A DNA stretch of 64,000 nucleotides, from the NCBI RefSeq assembly GCF_029504655.1, contig NZ_JAQFIL010000001.1, positions 4,159,001-4,223,000 on the forward strand. Reading direction: 5' to 3'. The stretch's first letter is position 1. Each line of letters opens with the position of its first letter. The notes under the pieces are model-generated. The model did no database searches. It worked only from the letters and a program-made list of their open reading frames with translations, and had not been told where the DNA came from. The DNA comes from Catalinimonas alkaloidigena. GTDB taxonomy: Bacteria > Bacteroidota > Bacteroidia > Cytophagales > Cyclobacteriaceae. The position numbers and the translations under genes are program-made. Shown here in pieces: positions 9,176 to 18,978 of this stretch.

Positions 9176-12100
9176 CAGTGCAGGAAGTTTTTGTCTTTTA
9201 ACAAGTTCACGACCTGGCGATACAGCAATGGATTGATCGTAAAGACATCGTCTCTTTTAACAATAAACCCATCATCCATCAGTTGAATCAGCTCAAGATT
9301 ATTATTACCTGGCTTTTTGATCATTTTTGTACCCATAGTCTGGTAATCTGTCAACTCTTTGTACTGTTCTTCGGAAAGCCCATCATGCTGTATCAGCAAA
9401 TGAAGAGTAAGCACATGTTGTAAGGAAATAGATTTGACAAAGGAAAAATCATAGTCTTTCAGCGCGCCAATGTAGATGGTATCACCAGTTACCCTACGCG
9501 CTGACCTGAGCCAGAATAATTGCGAGATACTAAAATTACCGGCAGTTATCTTGTTCAAATCATTAAAATACTCTTTCTCGAGATATTGCTGCTGCTCTTC
9601 ATCCGACATCTTCTCAAACTTCTTTCTTCCTATATCTTCCAGTGCAGGTTCGTACACCAAGGCATAGCCACTCACCCGGTGACGTTTCAGGATGACTTCC
9701 CGTAATTGTTGATTCTGAAAAGGCTGGAGTTCAACCAGATATTCAAAATAATCGGAGATACGAATTGATTTGTCCAGGTATTCCCAGGCGTAAACTGTAC
9801 AGGTACAAAGCCAGAAAACCTTTTTATTGGTTTTGGAAATCAGTTCAAAGAGAATTTTAAGACAAGCAAAACCTCCTACCCTCCTCAGATAGAAATGCTC
9901 CAGGTTTTCAAACACAAAAATCAGGGGTTGAGACCGTTGCTCAAAATATTGTACGATGTCCTCTATGCTCAAAAAGTGCTGGTCAGTAAATAGCTCACTA
10001 AAAAAATCAAGCAATGATTCTTCGGTATAAATCTGGCTCATTGTTGTTGACCTTACCAGCTGACAGCGTTTGATCAACCTTTGGTTACTCTGCTTCATGA
10101 AAAAGTTGAGCAGCGTAGTAATTCCGCTTCCTTTTTCACCGATGATAGCAGTGCTGGCAAAGCGTCCTTTGTTCCAGTTCTGAAAAGCCTCTTGCATGCT
10201 TTTTATCTCATCCGTACGCTCTTCATAAAACACCGGTTCGTCTAGTGGGCGGATACTGAATAAGCGCTGATAAACATAGGGCAATTGCTGGATAGATTTT
10301 TCGCTTTCTGTCAGGAAATCCGAAATCTCTGTACTAACCGCTACTGAGTTAGACTCTATCCCCATCTGCTTGCGGTAAGCCTTTAGTTGCTGATTTGCAC
10401 TTAGGTAAGTCTGCCGAACAAACTTCAGCGTATAAGGTACCGCATTCTTAATATAATCAAATGCTTTCTGCTTAAGCTCTCGTGTCCTTTCCAGCGCTTT
10501 GGCTTTGGCAACTCTCAACTTCAGCTCAAGCGCATAATCATTACTCTTAAGCTCGGTCAGCTCATTGATAAAAGATTGGACTGCCTTATGCACATCGCTA
10601 TCCAGATGAAGATAAACCTCATCCAAAGACTCAGTAATATGCTCTATTACCTTCAGGGCACGTTGCAAGCCTTCTACCGCAATGCTCTGGGCTTTATCCT
10701 TATTTTCCTGCTCTCCCTCGAAGACTGAAAGTGCTGAGTCCAGGTTGAAATAAGAAATCTGTCCTACCTCATTGATCATCTTTTGCACCTTTGCCAGCTC
10801 GTCGCTTACGGCTAGTTCTGATTTATTGATATTCTCTCTCAGATTGGGTAGGGTCTCAAAGCTCACAATCTGATGGGGAGACACATAATCAATCTCTGAA
10901 GTTTTGATACCTCGGTTATATTCATTGGTCTTCACCAGTCCTCTCCGATCCGCTAAATCATCTACTTTTTCTTTGGCCTGGGATTGTATATTGTTCAGCA
11001 GAGAAGGCAAGGCCTGCCGATAGAGCACCGCGATGGTCGCCGGGATGACAGTCCGGATCAACTGCAGATCAATGTATTGTTTCTGCTTATTCAGGCTTTC
11101 TTCAATCTGTTTTTTCGGTGATTTTTCTATGGCTTCCAGGGCATCATTGATCACACTTTTAGCTATGTTGAGCTGCGGAAGTACTGCCTGCTTTATTTTT
11201 AACTTTGCCTCTTCCCGCACTTTGTAGTGCTGGTAGAGTAGGTGATTGCTCAGGATAATGAATTCTTCGTCGATACGCCAATCTTCGTGTAAAGCAAAAA
11301 GTGTATTCCTCCACCCTTGAGCAATTCCTAGATAGACCTTTTTTGTGTGATGATTTTTGCTCAGTAATTTGGAATTACTGAAACGACGGGATGGTAGCTC
11401 CGCTGTTCCTGCTCTCTCATAAGCACTTAAGTACCTTTGGTGAAGGTCGGCAAGCAGCTCTGTATGGTCATGGATAATCTCCTGATGTAAGCTGTGCAGT
11501 TCATCAAGTACTTCCTGTATCTTTGCTTCAAACTTTTCTACTTCCAAAGCAGGTAATTCAGCCAGCCAGTTTTCCCGCTGATAATCTAGTTCCTGCATAA
11601 AATGGTTAATTTTAACCATTATACGATCTGATACCTGCCAGACCTGCTGGGAAGTAATGGCTAACTCCCGGTAAATTTTTTCAAATGCAGGAATAAGGGC
11701 CAGCGCATATTCTTCTCTATAGTAAAAAGCAGTGAGGTTTCTCAGTGGAAGCTTGTACTTCCAGGGCTCCAGTGGCTTTTGGGTTTTGCGGAACAGTTTA
11801 CGGAAAAAGTTTTTCACCCTATGCGGCAAATCTCTCCACCTTCTGAGCCATCTTTTCCAGTATTTGATCAGACGAATACGCCAGTTGTCCTCTTCTTTTG
11901 TTTCAAAGCGTGCTTCTGCCTGCACCTCATTATGGTAAAGAGGCAGATTATCTAAATATTCCTTACTGGCCTGAAAGTATTCTTCCAGAATTTCATCAAT
12001 ATGGCGCAACTTATTGTCTTCGTACCTATGCGCAATCAGCTCATAAGTATTGCTACTGTAAGTCCGTAATGCCTCAAAAAAGCCTGCCGCATCTTGCTGC

Positions 12101-12261
12101 TTTTTAGCATCTTCATATTGAGCTGCGAAGTCATGAAAGGCAAGCAGTACCTCCTCAGCAAATTCTTTCTGGTACTGGATCGTCTTGCCCAGCACGGGTA
12201 GTGCAGTTGTTTGAATCAGGGAAGAGACACTCTCCTGAACTTCGGAGGGTTTGTTACTCAT
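9175..12261 (-). CDS. Large coiled-coil protein with C-terminal P-loop ATPase domain
   Basis: I do not recognise a named family for this 1028-residue protein. The first 680 residues are highly charged and helical, rich in Glu, Lys and Gln, with several coiled-coil stretches and a basic patch near residues 145-165 (RWLRRWRDLPHRVKNFFRK) that could sit on a membrane surface. There is no signal peptide. A P-loop follows near residue 705 (IIGEKGSGITTLL, Walker A) and a Walker B-like strand near residue 780 (LIFVFENLEHF, with ENLE in place of the usual DE pair). A helical and winged-helix-like tail completes a STAND/AAA-type layout. The downstream MscS channel overlaps it by one base. The coupling suggests an ATPase working with, or controlling, the channel (inference). 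A 91-residue coiled-coil gene lies 58 bases upstream. Confidence 0.7.
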   Translation of the reverse strand: MSNKPSEVQESVSSLIQTTALPVLGKTIQYQKEFAEEVLLAFHDFAAQYEDAKKQQDAAGFFEALRTYSSNTYELIAHRYEDNKLRHIDEILEEYFQASKEYLDNLPLYHNEVQAEARFETKEEDNWRIRLIKYWKRWLRRWRDLPHRVKNFFRKLFRKTQKPLEPWKYKLPLRNLTAFYYREEYALALIPAFEKIYRELAITSQQVWQVSDRIMVKINHFMQELDYQRENWLAELPALEVEKFEAKIQEVLDELHSLHQEIIHDHTELLADLHQRYLSAYERAGTAELPSRRFSNSKLLSKNHHTKKVYLGIAQGWRNTLFALHEDWRIDEEFIILSNHLLYQHYKVREEAKLKIKQAVLPQLNIAKSVINDALEAIEKSPKKQIEESLNKQKQYIDLQLIRTVIPATIAVLYRQALPSLLNNIQSQAKEKVDDLADRRGLVKTNEYNRGIKTSEIDYVSPHQIVSFETLPNLRENINKSELAVSDELAKVQKMINEVGQISYFNLDSALSVFEGEQENKDKAQSIAVEGLQRALKVIEHITESLDEVYLHLDSDVHKAVQSFINELTELKSNDYALELKLRVAKAKALERTRELKQKAFDYIKNAVPYTLKFVRQTYLSANQQLKAYRKQMGIESNSVAVSTEISDFLTESEKSIQQLPYVYQRLFSIRPLDEPVFYEERTDEIKSMQEAFQNWNKGRFASTAIIGEKGSGITTLLNFFMKQSNQRLIKRCQLVRSTTMSQIYTEESLLDFFSELFTDQHFLSIEDIVQYFEQRSQPLIFVFENLEHFYLRRVGGFACLKILFELISKTNKKVFWLCTCTVYAWEYLDKSIRISDYFEYLVELQPFQNQQLREVILKRHRVSGYALVYEPALEDIGRKKFEKMSDEEQQQYLEKEYFNDLNKITAGNFSISQLFWLRSARRVTGDTIYIGALKDYDFSFVKSISLQHVLTLHLLIQHDGLSEEQYKELTDYQTMGTKMIKKPGNNNLELIQLMDDGFIVKRDDVFTINPLLYRQVVNLLKDKNFLH

Positions 12262-12319
12262 ACCTATACTGATGATAAACTGCTATGAGTTCAACAGTGT
12301 CTTTGGGTTTCAGCAGCAT

Positions 12320-12595
12320 TTACTTAAAATGATAGCGCGCTTTTTTGATCGCTTCATGCAAGGCATCGGCTGCTTTTTCAAAGCCCTGGCGTATATCATG
12401 GAAAGCTGCTGCGCTGGAATATTTAAGATCTTCATAGCTACGGTAGAGAGAGCTGTCCTTTTCTTTAAGACCGTTTAGCTCTTCATCCAGTTCTACCCTC
12501 AAATCTTTAGCCTTTTGCTCAAACTCCTTGATCCTGGCGTATATTTCCTGTAACCTGTCTTTAGCCTGATCTTCTGATTTATTTTGATCTGACAT
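12320..12595 (-). CDS. Small coiled-coil protein, function unknown
   Basis: The 91-residue protein is almost entirely charged helix (for example ARIKEFEQKAKDLRVELDEE) with heptad-like spacing of hydrophobic residues. It has no signal peptide, no membrane span and no cysteine. The C-terminal half (SAAAFHDIRQGFEKAADALHE) resembles the amphipathic helix of small bacterial stress-associated coiled-coil proteins, but I cannot assign a family firmly. It sits between the rhomboid protease gene (83 bases upstream) and the coiled-coil ATPase (58 bases downstream), all on the same strand. It may form an assembly with the ATPase coiled coils; this is inference only. Confidence 0.75.
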   Translation of the reverse strand: MSDQNKSEDQAKDRLQEIYARIKEFEQKAKDLRVELDEELNGLKEKDSSLYRSYEDLKYSSAAAFHDIRQGFEKAADALHEAIKKARYHFK

Positions 12596-12678
12596 AGGTA
12601 AATAATGTTGGTTTTCTCTTCAATTTAACAAAAACACCCATGATTACAAGTAAGTAAGTCGTCATGATCTAAATCAAC

Positions 12679-13305
12679 TCAAAAGAAGCTGAAATTTGAT
12701 ATCTCGGTGATAAAGTGAGAGATCACATTTGGCTCAATGATGACTGTAAAGATAACGCCAAAAAGCGCTCCATAGAGGTGGGCATCATGGTTAATGCGGT
12801 CACGCATCTGCTTAGAACGTTGATAAGAGTATAATAAAAACAATGCACCCAATATAAAGCCCGGTATGCCGATGAGGCCAAAAAGATATATTTTGCTGGT
12901 GGGATCAAACATAATGGCGCTAAAGACTACCGCGGATACACCACCGGAAGCGCCTAATGAGTTGTATGAAGGATCTTCGCGATGCTTAATATAGGTAGCA
13001 ACATCAGAAATCACGATAGCCACCAGATACATCCCTACAAAAAGTACGATACCCAAGGTCCCCCCAAAAAGGTAAGCATAATACTGCTCAATGACACTAC
13101 CGAAGAAGTAGAGGGTAAACATATTGAAGAACAAGTGCATATAGTCCTGATGAATAAACCCAGAGGTAATAAAGCGCCAGTACTCCTGTTTGGTATAGAC
13201 TGAATACGGGTTAAAAATCCATTTGTACATCACTTCCGGCTTATTCCAGGCATATAGACTGGCCGCTACAGAAATGACGATAAGTATGATTGTGATAGAG
13301 TCCAT
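12679..13305 (-). CDS. Rhomboid-family intramembrane serine protease
   Basis: The 208-residue inner-membrane protein has about six membrane spans. The rhomboid signatures are the WRFITSGFIHQDYMHLFFNM segment (the L1 loop and TM2 with the HxxxN pattern), the nucleophile motif GASGG with Ser120, and the histidine partner in AHLYGALFG (His176), giving the Ser-His catalytic dyad. Rhomboids cleave membrane proteins within the bilayer, and the substrate here is unknown. It is 28 bases downstream of the polyprenyl synthetase gene and begins a run of genes leading to the ATPase-MscS pair, consistent with one operon. Confidence 0.92.
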   Translation of the reverse strand: MDSITIILIVISVAASLYAWNKPEVMYKWIFNPYSVYTKQEYWRFITSGFIHQDYMHLFFNMFTLYFFGSVIEQYYAYLFGGTLGIVLFVGMYLVAIVISDVATYIKHREDPSYNSLGASGGVSAVVFSAIMFDPTSKIYLFGLIGIPGFILGALFLLYSYQRSKQMRDRINHDAHLYGALFGVIFTVIIEPNVISHFITEISNFSFF

Positions 13306-13333
13306 AAGTATAATAGTCCCTTACTGAGGAGTT

Positions 13334-14329
13334 TTATTTTTCTCTTGCCATGAGATTTTCTGCAAAATGCCTCAGTATCTCTTTTTTATCGGGTTTTACA
13401 TTGATTTGTTGTAGCTTTTGTAAGCCAATATCAAAAAATTCATTCATCTTCTGCTCGGTCAGCGCGCGGATATTCAGTTGGTCATATATAACTTTCACGG
13501 CACTTACTTTTTCTTCTTTATCAAACGCTTCCTTATACAGCCAGCGCTGCAGTTCTGACTTCTGCTGAGAATCTGCTTTTTCAAGTGCCTTGATAAGCAA
13601 AAAAGTTTTTTTGTTTACAATGATATCTCCTCCCACCTGCTTTCCAAATTTAGCCTGATCTGCATATACATCCAGGAGATCATCCTTTAGCTGAAAGCTG
13701 ACACCAATGTTTACGCCAAAATCATATAAATGCTGACAATCTTTAGCATCTGCACCAGCCAGCATACCGCCCAGTTGTAAGCTGAAGCCTAACAAGACCG
13801 CTGTCTTTTGCTTAATCATCATCAGGTACTCTTCTTCACTTACCTCCTGACGGCTTTCAAAGTTCATATCCCACTGCTGACCTTCACAAACTTCGGCCGC
13901 ACATTGATTGAAGGCCTTAAGCACTCCTAATAGTTTGTCCTGCTCAACGCCAATCAACAATTCATAAGCTTTCACCATCATCACATCACCTGAAAGTATG
14001 GCAATATTCTCATTCCATTGTTTGTGGACGGTAGGTTCTCCTCTCCGGAGAGGAGCCCGGTCCATGATATCATCGTGCATCAGCGTAAAATTATGAAAGA
14101 CCTCTACGGCCAAAGCCGGGCCAAGTACTTTTTCCTCAGAGATATGTTCATGATAGAGCTGGTAAGCCAGAAGAGTAAGCACTGGCCTGAGTCTTTTTCC
14201 TCCCAGATTCAGAATATAACGTATGGGCTCATATAATTCACCGGGCTGATCCCCAAATTTATGATGCTGTAATTTCTGATTAATTTTTTTAATGTATTCC
14301 TGCACCACCGGCTGCATATACTTGTTCAA
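13334..14329 (-). CDS. Polyprenyl (trans-isoprenyl) diphosphate synthase
   Basis: The 331-residue enzyme condenses isopentenyl diphosphate onto an allylic diphosphate to build a polyprenyl chain. It has the family's GGKRLRPVL segment. The first aspartate-rich motif is LMHDDIMDRAPLRRGEPTVH (DDxxD, followed by the conserved RRG). The second is FQLKDDLLDVYAD, followed by the lysine in GKQVGGDI. Chain length cannot be read reliably; in Bacteroidota such enzymes supply quinone side chains or geranylgeranyl-type precursors. It appears to be the first gene of the leftward five-gene unit ending with the MscS channel. A 431-base AT-rich region separates it from the divergent sensor kinase. Confidence 0.93.
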   Translation of the reverse strand: MNKYMQPVVQEYIKKINQKLQHHKFGDQPGELYEPIRYILNLGGKRLRPVLTLLAYQLYHEHISEEKVLGPALAVEVFHNFTLMHDDIMDRAPLRRGEPTVHKQWNENIAILSGDVMMVKAYELLIGVEQDKLLGVLKAFNQCAAEVCEGQQWDMNFESRQEVSEEEYLMMIKQKTAVLLGFSLQLGGMLAGADAKDCQHLYDFGVNIGVSFQLKDDLLDVYADQAKFGKQVGGDIIVNKKTFLLIKALEKADSQQKSELQRWLYKEAFDKEEKVSAVKVIYDQLNIRALTEQKMNEFFDIGLQKLQQINVKPDKKEILRHFAENLMAREK

Positions 14330-14760
14330 GTAGAATAGATATTACAAATGATCAAACCTCTGCCAAAAGCTACATTATAACTAAACATTAGTAAAAGATT
14401 TTAAGCGCTTTTGTAAAGTTTGGCTTCAGTTAAAATAGCATAAAAAGGAATTTCCAGAGCGTTGTAAAACTGTATAAAAGTATTTACAAATACAACTGAT
14501 TACGACGGTATGCTAATAGCTTACCTAAGCCTCAGAATTAGCCCTCAATTTGTATTTGAAAAAATTACGGGCAAATTTTTACTTACGTATTATATTTAAA
14601 TTCTTTTTTGCTACATTAATCTTTTAGTAGCTAATTATAACAGAAATATTAAGTATATACACTCAAATAATCTTAATAAGAAGTTTTTTGCAGCGTTTTA
14701 CTAAGGTATAATTTAACGACACTTTACTTGTATATCCATCCAGAATACAAGCATTGATAC
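14330..14760. other. Divergent AT-rich intergenic region
   Basis: This 431-base gap lies between the leftward isoprenyl synthase and the rightward sensor kinase and must carry both promoters. It is strongly AT-rich with no credible ORF. I found no exact TAnnTTTG box, and no repeat or RNA that I could defend. Confidence 0.4.
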
Positions 14761-16764
14761 ATGAATATCTACTTACAAGCCTATTACAAATTTCTGAGCC
14801 TGATAGTATTTAAATTAATACTCATTTTGTTGATGGGCTGCCAAGCCAACATGCATCAAGTCCCGACTGCTCAGCAGGGAATTCTGGATTTGCGGCAATG
14901 GGATTTTGAAAAGTACGGCTCCGTCAAATTAAATGGCGAATGGACATTCTATTGGCAAGAACTTCTGAGTAGCGACCCATCCCTTTTAGCTGTAGTAGAC
15001 AAACCTGATTATATTAGCCTTCCATCTGACTGGAAAAACTATGAATTAAACGGGCAAACTCTTGGTGGACAGGGATATGCCAGCTACGCCTTAGATATCT
15101 TACTTCCTGAAAATCACACAGAATTAGGCATCAATATTCTTAGCGCTGCAACTGCCATGTCCCTTTATGCAGACGACTCGCTGATATATGTAGCCGGTAA
15201 AGTCGGTAAAGATGCGCAAAGTGCACAGCCATGGTATGCTCCTGATTTTGTAAGATTTTTTCCTCAGGGGGATACGCTTAAGCTACAACTTGAGGTATCA
15301 AATTTTCATTATCGTAGAGGGGGCGCTTGGTCCCCTTTTTTTTTAGGAAGCTTCACCGATATCCGCAAAACATGGATTTTAGAAAGCGGGCTGGAGTTTT
15401 TTTTAGCAGGGTGTATTTTGATTATGGCGCTCTACTATCTAGGGTTTTACTTTTTTAGAAGAGATGACAGCACCTATCTGATTTTCAGTATCGCCTGTTT
15501 TTTTATTGTAATTAGAATTCTCAGTACCGGGAAATATCTTATCCATTATCTGCTACCGCTGAACTGGAACTGGATGGTCAGGCTGGAGTTACTGGGGTTT
15601 TACCTCTTTGTACCCCTCTTTTTGAGCTTCCTTTTCCAAATTTATCCAAAACTTATCCTTAAGCAGTTCATTCAGTTTGTCTGGGTGACCAGCATAGCCT
15701 TTTCATTATGGGTGATGCTAAGCCCACCCCTCAGTTTTTCCTACTCTATCATCCCCTATGAGATATTTACTATCGTCATCTGCATATTTGTACTCTATAG
15801 AATAATAAAAAAATACGACAAGAATGCCCCCGGTCAAACGATATTATTGATCAGCCTGATTGCTTTCTTCCTGGCATTTATCAATGATGTACTGTATGCG
15901 AACAACCTTATTTCTACCGGATATATAACTTCTTTAGGCTTATTATTATTTATTCTTTCTCAATCACTTATACTCTCCCAACGGGTTTCCCTGGCTTTGC
16001 ATGGCCTTGAAAATGCTAACCAAACCTTATCCGTGCAAAACGAAACCATACACAGCAAAAACAAAGAGCTTACACGACTTAATAAAGAGCTGGATGTATT
16101 TGTGTACCGAACGTCTCATGACCTTAGAGCACCGCTAACCTCTACCATGGGACTTATTGAGGTACTGAGAATGGAAGATGACCCTAATAAGTTTGAAGCC
16201 TATCTGAATATGCAGGAGCAGGCACTCAACCGACTTGATGACTTCATACAGGATATTCTTAACTACTCGAGAAACACCCGCCTGGAGGTAGTGCATGAGC
16301 CTGTTGATTTTAAATTATTACTAGAAGAAGTGTTCGTGCTCTACCAACACCTCAGTAATTACCAGGAAGTGGAAAAAAACACTGAAATCAAACAGGAAGG
16401 TATATTTTATGGAGACAAGAAACGTCTGTCAATTATTATGAATAATCTTGTGTCCAATGCTTTTCGTTACTACGATCCTGAGAAAACTAAGCCATATTTA
16501 AGAATTAATGTCTTTACGGATAGTCAAAAAGCCGAAATCGTAGTAGAGGATAATGGCCTGGGCATTGATCAAAAGCACCACAAAAAGATTTTTGATATGT
16601 TTTACCGAGCGAGTAATAGTGCCAAAGGTTCAGGCTTAGGCTTATTTTTAGTAAAAGAATCAGTGACAAAAATGAATGGTGAAATACACCTGAAATCTGA
16701 CAAAGGGGCAGGCTGTACTTTTTTAGTGGTTGTACCCAACCAATCACCCTCAGATGAGCAATAA
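14761..16764 (+). CDS. Membrane sensor histidine kinase with extracytoplasmic sensing domain
   Basis: The 667-residue protein starts with a lipobox-like signal (ILLMGC, Cys27). An extracytoplasmic jelly-roll-like domain follows, recognised by the NGEWTFYWQELL segment common to the 7TMR-DISM group of sensors (about residues 30-205). About seven membrane spans cover residues 215-410 (for example FFLAGCILIMALYYLGFYFF), then a short coiled coil. The kinase core has an H box YRTSHDLRAPLTS with phospho-acceptor His453, an N box NNLVSNAFRY, a G1 box VEDNGLGI and a G2 box GSGLGLFLVKE. It has no receiver domain, and no response regulator gene is adjacent, so it is an orphan within this window. The stimulus is unknown. 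Confidence 0.92.
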   Translation: MNIYLQAYYKFLSLIVFKLILILLMGCQANMHQVPTAQQGILDLRQWDFEKYGSVKLNGEWTFYWQELLSSDPSLLAVVDKPDYISLPSDWKNYELNGQTLGGQGYASYALDILLPENHTELGINILSAATAMSLYADDSLIYVAGKVGKDAQSAQPWYAPDFVRFFPQGDTLKLQLEVSNFHYRRGGAWSPFFLGSFTDIRKTWILESGLEFFLAGCILIMALYYLGFYFFRRDDSTYLIFSIACFFIVIRILSTGKYLIHYLLPLNWNWMVRLELLGFYLFVPLFLSFLFQIYPKLILKQFIQFVWVTSIAFSLWVMLSPPLSFSYSIIPYEIFTIVICIFVLYRIIKKYDKNAPGQTILLISLIAFFLAFINDVLYANNLISTGYITSLGLLLFILSQSLILSQRVSLALHGLENANQTLSVQNETIHSKNKELTRLNKELDVFVYRTSHDLRAPLTSTMGLIEVLRMEDDPNKFEAYLNMQEQALNRLDDFIQDILNYSRNTRLEVVHEPVDFKLLLEEVFVLYQHLSNYQEVEKNTEIKQEGIFYGDKKRLSIIMNNLVSNAFRYYDPEKTKPYLRINVFTDSQKAEIVVEDNGLGIDQKHHKKIFDMFYRASNSAKGSGLGLFLVKESVTKMNGEIHLKSDKGAGCTFLVVVPNQSPSDEQ

Positions 16765-16815
16765 GCTGGGCTATCTGTCAAGCGAATTCTGAATAACACT
16801 GATCTTTTATTTCAA

Positions 16816-18978
16816 TCACTTTACAAACTCCAGGTCAATGGTACGTCGGTCCATGTCCGTTTTAAGCACCCTTACTTTTACTTTATCACCTAAAGCGATG
16901 ATGCGCTTACGGCGCTGCCCAATGATGCGGAAATTTTTGGCATCGTACTCATAGAAATCATCAGTAATTTCAGACATGCGCACCATACCTTCACAGTGAG
17001 TTTCAATCATTTCCACATAAACCCCCCACTCTGTCACTCCTGATACGATACCTTCAAACACCCTGTCTACACCAAACTGCTGCATATACTGTACCTGCTT
17101 GTACTTGATAGAAGCCCGCTCGGCATCTGCCGCTCGTTTTTCCTGTTCGGAAGAGTGCTCGCATTTTTTCTCATACTTCTGCTGCTCTTCTACAGCCGCA
17201 TCGTCCAGGTACTTTTGCAGGAGCCTGTGCACCATCACATCCGGGTAGCGACGTATGGGTGAGGTAAAGTGTGAATAGTGTTCAAAAGCCAAACCAAAAT
17301 GCCCTTTGGCTTCAGTAGTATATTTGGCTTTCGCCATGGTACGAATCGCCAGTTGCTGCAGGATATCCTGCTCGGGCTTACCTTCCACGGCTGACATCAG
17401 TTCGTTGAGTGAAGCAGAAATGGCATCATCAGAAGTGTGTAATTTGTAGCCAAAACGTTGGGCAAACTCAGAGAACTCCTGAATCTTGGTGATATCAGGA
17501 TAATCATGCACGCGGTACACGAAGGTGTTTTTTTCCTTCCTCTTTTTATAATGAAACACAAATTCCGCTACCTTTTTATTAGCCAGCAGCATAAACTCCT
17601 CTATCATCTTGTGCGCATCTTTCCGCACCTTAGGCACTACTTCCAGGGGATTACCTGCCTCATCCAGTCTGAAGCGGACTTCAGTGGTTTCAAAGTTCAC
17701 AGCTCCCTGGGCAAAACGCTCATTCCTTAGCCGTTTTGCAAGGTTGTTTAATGTGATGACTTCATCCGCAAACTCTCCTTTGCCGGTTTCAATTCTTTCC
17801 TGTGCATCTTCATATGCAAAGCGGTGGTCTGAGTGTATAACTGTTCTTCCCAGCCACACATCTTTTACTTTGGCATTCTTATCCATCTTGAATACCGCTG
17901 AAAATGTAAGGCGATCTTCGTGAGGACGAAGTGAACAAAGTTCGTTGGACAGCTTTTCCGGCAGCATAGGAATCACACGATCTACCAGGTATACTGAAGT
18001 GGCTCTTTCTTCAGCCTCACGTTCCAGGGCTGTATTTTCCTGCAAATAATGGGTGACATCGGCAATATGGACACCAATTTCCCAATGCTTGTCATCCAGT
18101 TTTTTTATAGATAGCGCATCGTCAAAGTCTTTGGCATCAACCGGGTCAATGGTGAAGGTGGTGACATCACGGAAATCTCTTCTTTTAGAGAGCTCTTTTT
18201 TGTTCAGGCTGAATTTGATCTTTTCGGTTTCTTCCACCACATCTTCGGGGAACTCAAACGGCAGGTCAAACTCTGCCATGATGGAGTGAATCTCAGCATT
18301 ATTCTCACCGGCAGGCCCCAGAACTCTGATCACCTTTCCAACCGGACTTTTATCATCCTCCGGCCACTTGATCAGCTTTACGATTACTTTGTCATTATTC
18401 TTTGCCCCTTGCAGGTCTTCCAGGCGCACAAAAATATCGTGATGCATTTTGCGGCTATCCGGCACGATGAAAGCGAAGCGGTTGGACATTTCTACCCTTC
18501 CTACAAACTCTTTGCGGGTTCGCTCAACCACTTCCAACACTTCTCCCTCAGGCCGTTTTCCTTCTATACCCGGACCAAAAGAAAGCACTTTCACAATATC
18601 ACCATCAATAGCATTTTGCAGATAGTCAGCATCTACCTTGATATCTTCTTCCAGTTCATCGCAGATGATGAAGGCAAAGCGAGGGTTTACGAAGTCTACT
18701 TTTCCCAGCAGAACCTTAGGCTCGGCAGTAGTCTGATATTTTCCGTTGATAATCTTTTTAACTTTGCCCTCTTCTTCAAGTTTGTGCAGTATGTTGGGCA
18801 AAATATTTTTTGAAGCCTTGTCATGAATTTCCAGTCGCTTGGTAATCTGTCGGACCGAGTATGCTTTGGTAAGGTTAGCGTCAAGCAGGCCAATCGTCAT
18901 ATAGGCAAGCTGCTCCTTGGTATAGGCTTGTTTCTTTGATCGGGAACGTGTTTTCTGTTTATTTCTTCTTTTTGACAT
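16816..18978 (-). CDS. rnr: Ribonuclease R
   Basis: The 720-residue exoribonuclease degrades structured RNA from the 3' end. Domains in order: a basic N-terminus with a helix-turn-helix-like region (to about residue 75), cold-shock/OB domains (about 80-235), and the RNB catalytic domain. The RNB domain opens with the FTIDPVDAKDFDDAL motif near residue 280, whose aspartates bind magnesium. Its typical segments HYSHFTSPIRRYPDVMVHRLL and LRNERFAQGAVNFE follow, and a C-terminal S1 domain (GIVSGVTEWGVYVEM) ends the protein. Length fits RNase R better than RNase II. It converges with the sensor kinase gene with 51 bases between the two stop codons and no clear terminator. Confidence 0.96.
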   Translation of the reverse strand: MSKRRNKQKTRSRSKKQAYTKEQLAYMTIGLLDANLTKAYSVRQITKRLEIHDKASKNILPNILHKLEEEGKVKKIINGKYQTTAEPKVLLGKVDFVNPRFAFIICDELEEDIKVDADYLQNAIDGDIVKVLSFGPGIEGKRPEGEVLEVVERTRKEFVGRVEMSNRFAFIVPDSRKMHHDIFVRLEDLQGAKNNDKVIVKLIKWPEDDKSPVGKVIRVLGPAGENNAEIHSIMAEFDLPFEFPEDVVEETEKIKFSLNKKELSKRRDFRDVTTFTIDPVDAKDFDDALSIKKLDDKHWEIGVHIADVTHYLQENTALEREAEERATSVYLVDRVIPMLPEKLSNELCSLRPHEDRLTFSAVFKMDKNAKVKDVWLGRTVIHSDHRFAYEDAQERIETGKGEFADEVITLNNLAKRLRNERFAQGAVNFETTEVRFRLDEAGNPLEVVPKVRKDAHKMIEEFMLLANKKVAEFVFHYKKRKEKNTFVYRVHDYPDITKIQEFSEFAQRFGYKLHTSDDAISASLNELMSAVEGKPEQDILQQLAIRTMAKAKYTTEAKGHFGLAFEHYSHFTSPIRRYPDVMVHRLLQKYLDDAAVEEQQKYEKKCEHSSEQEKRAADAERASIKYKQVQYMQQFGVDRVFEGIVSGVTEWGVYVEMIETHCEGMVRMSEITDDFYEYDAKNFRIIGQRRKRIIALGDKVKVRVLKTDMDRRTIDLEFVK

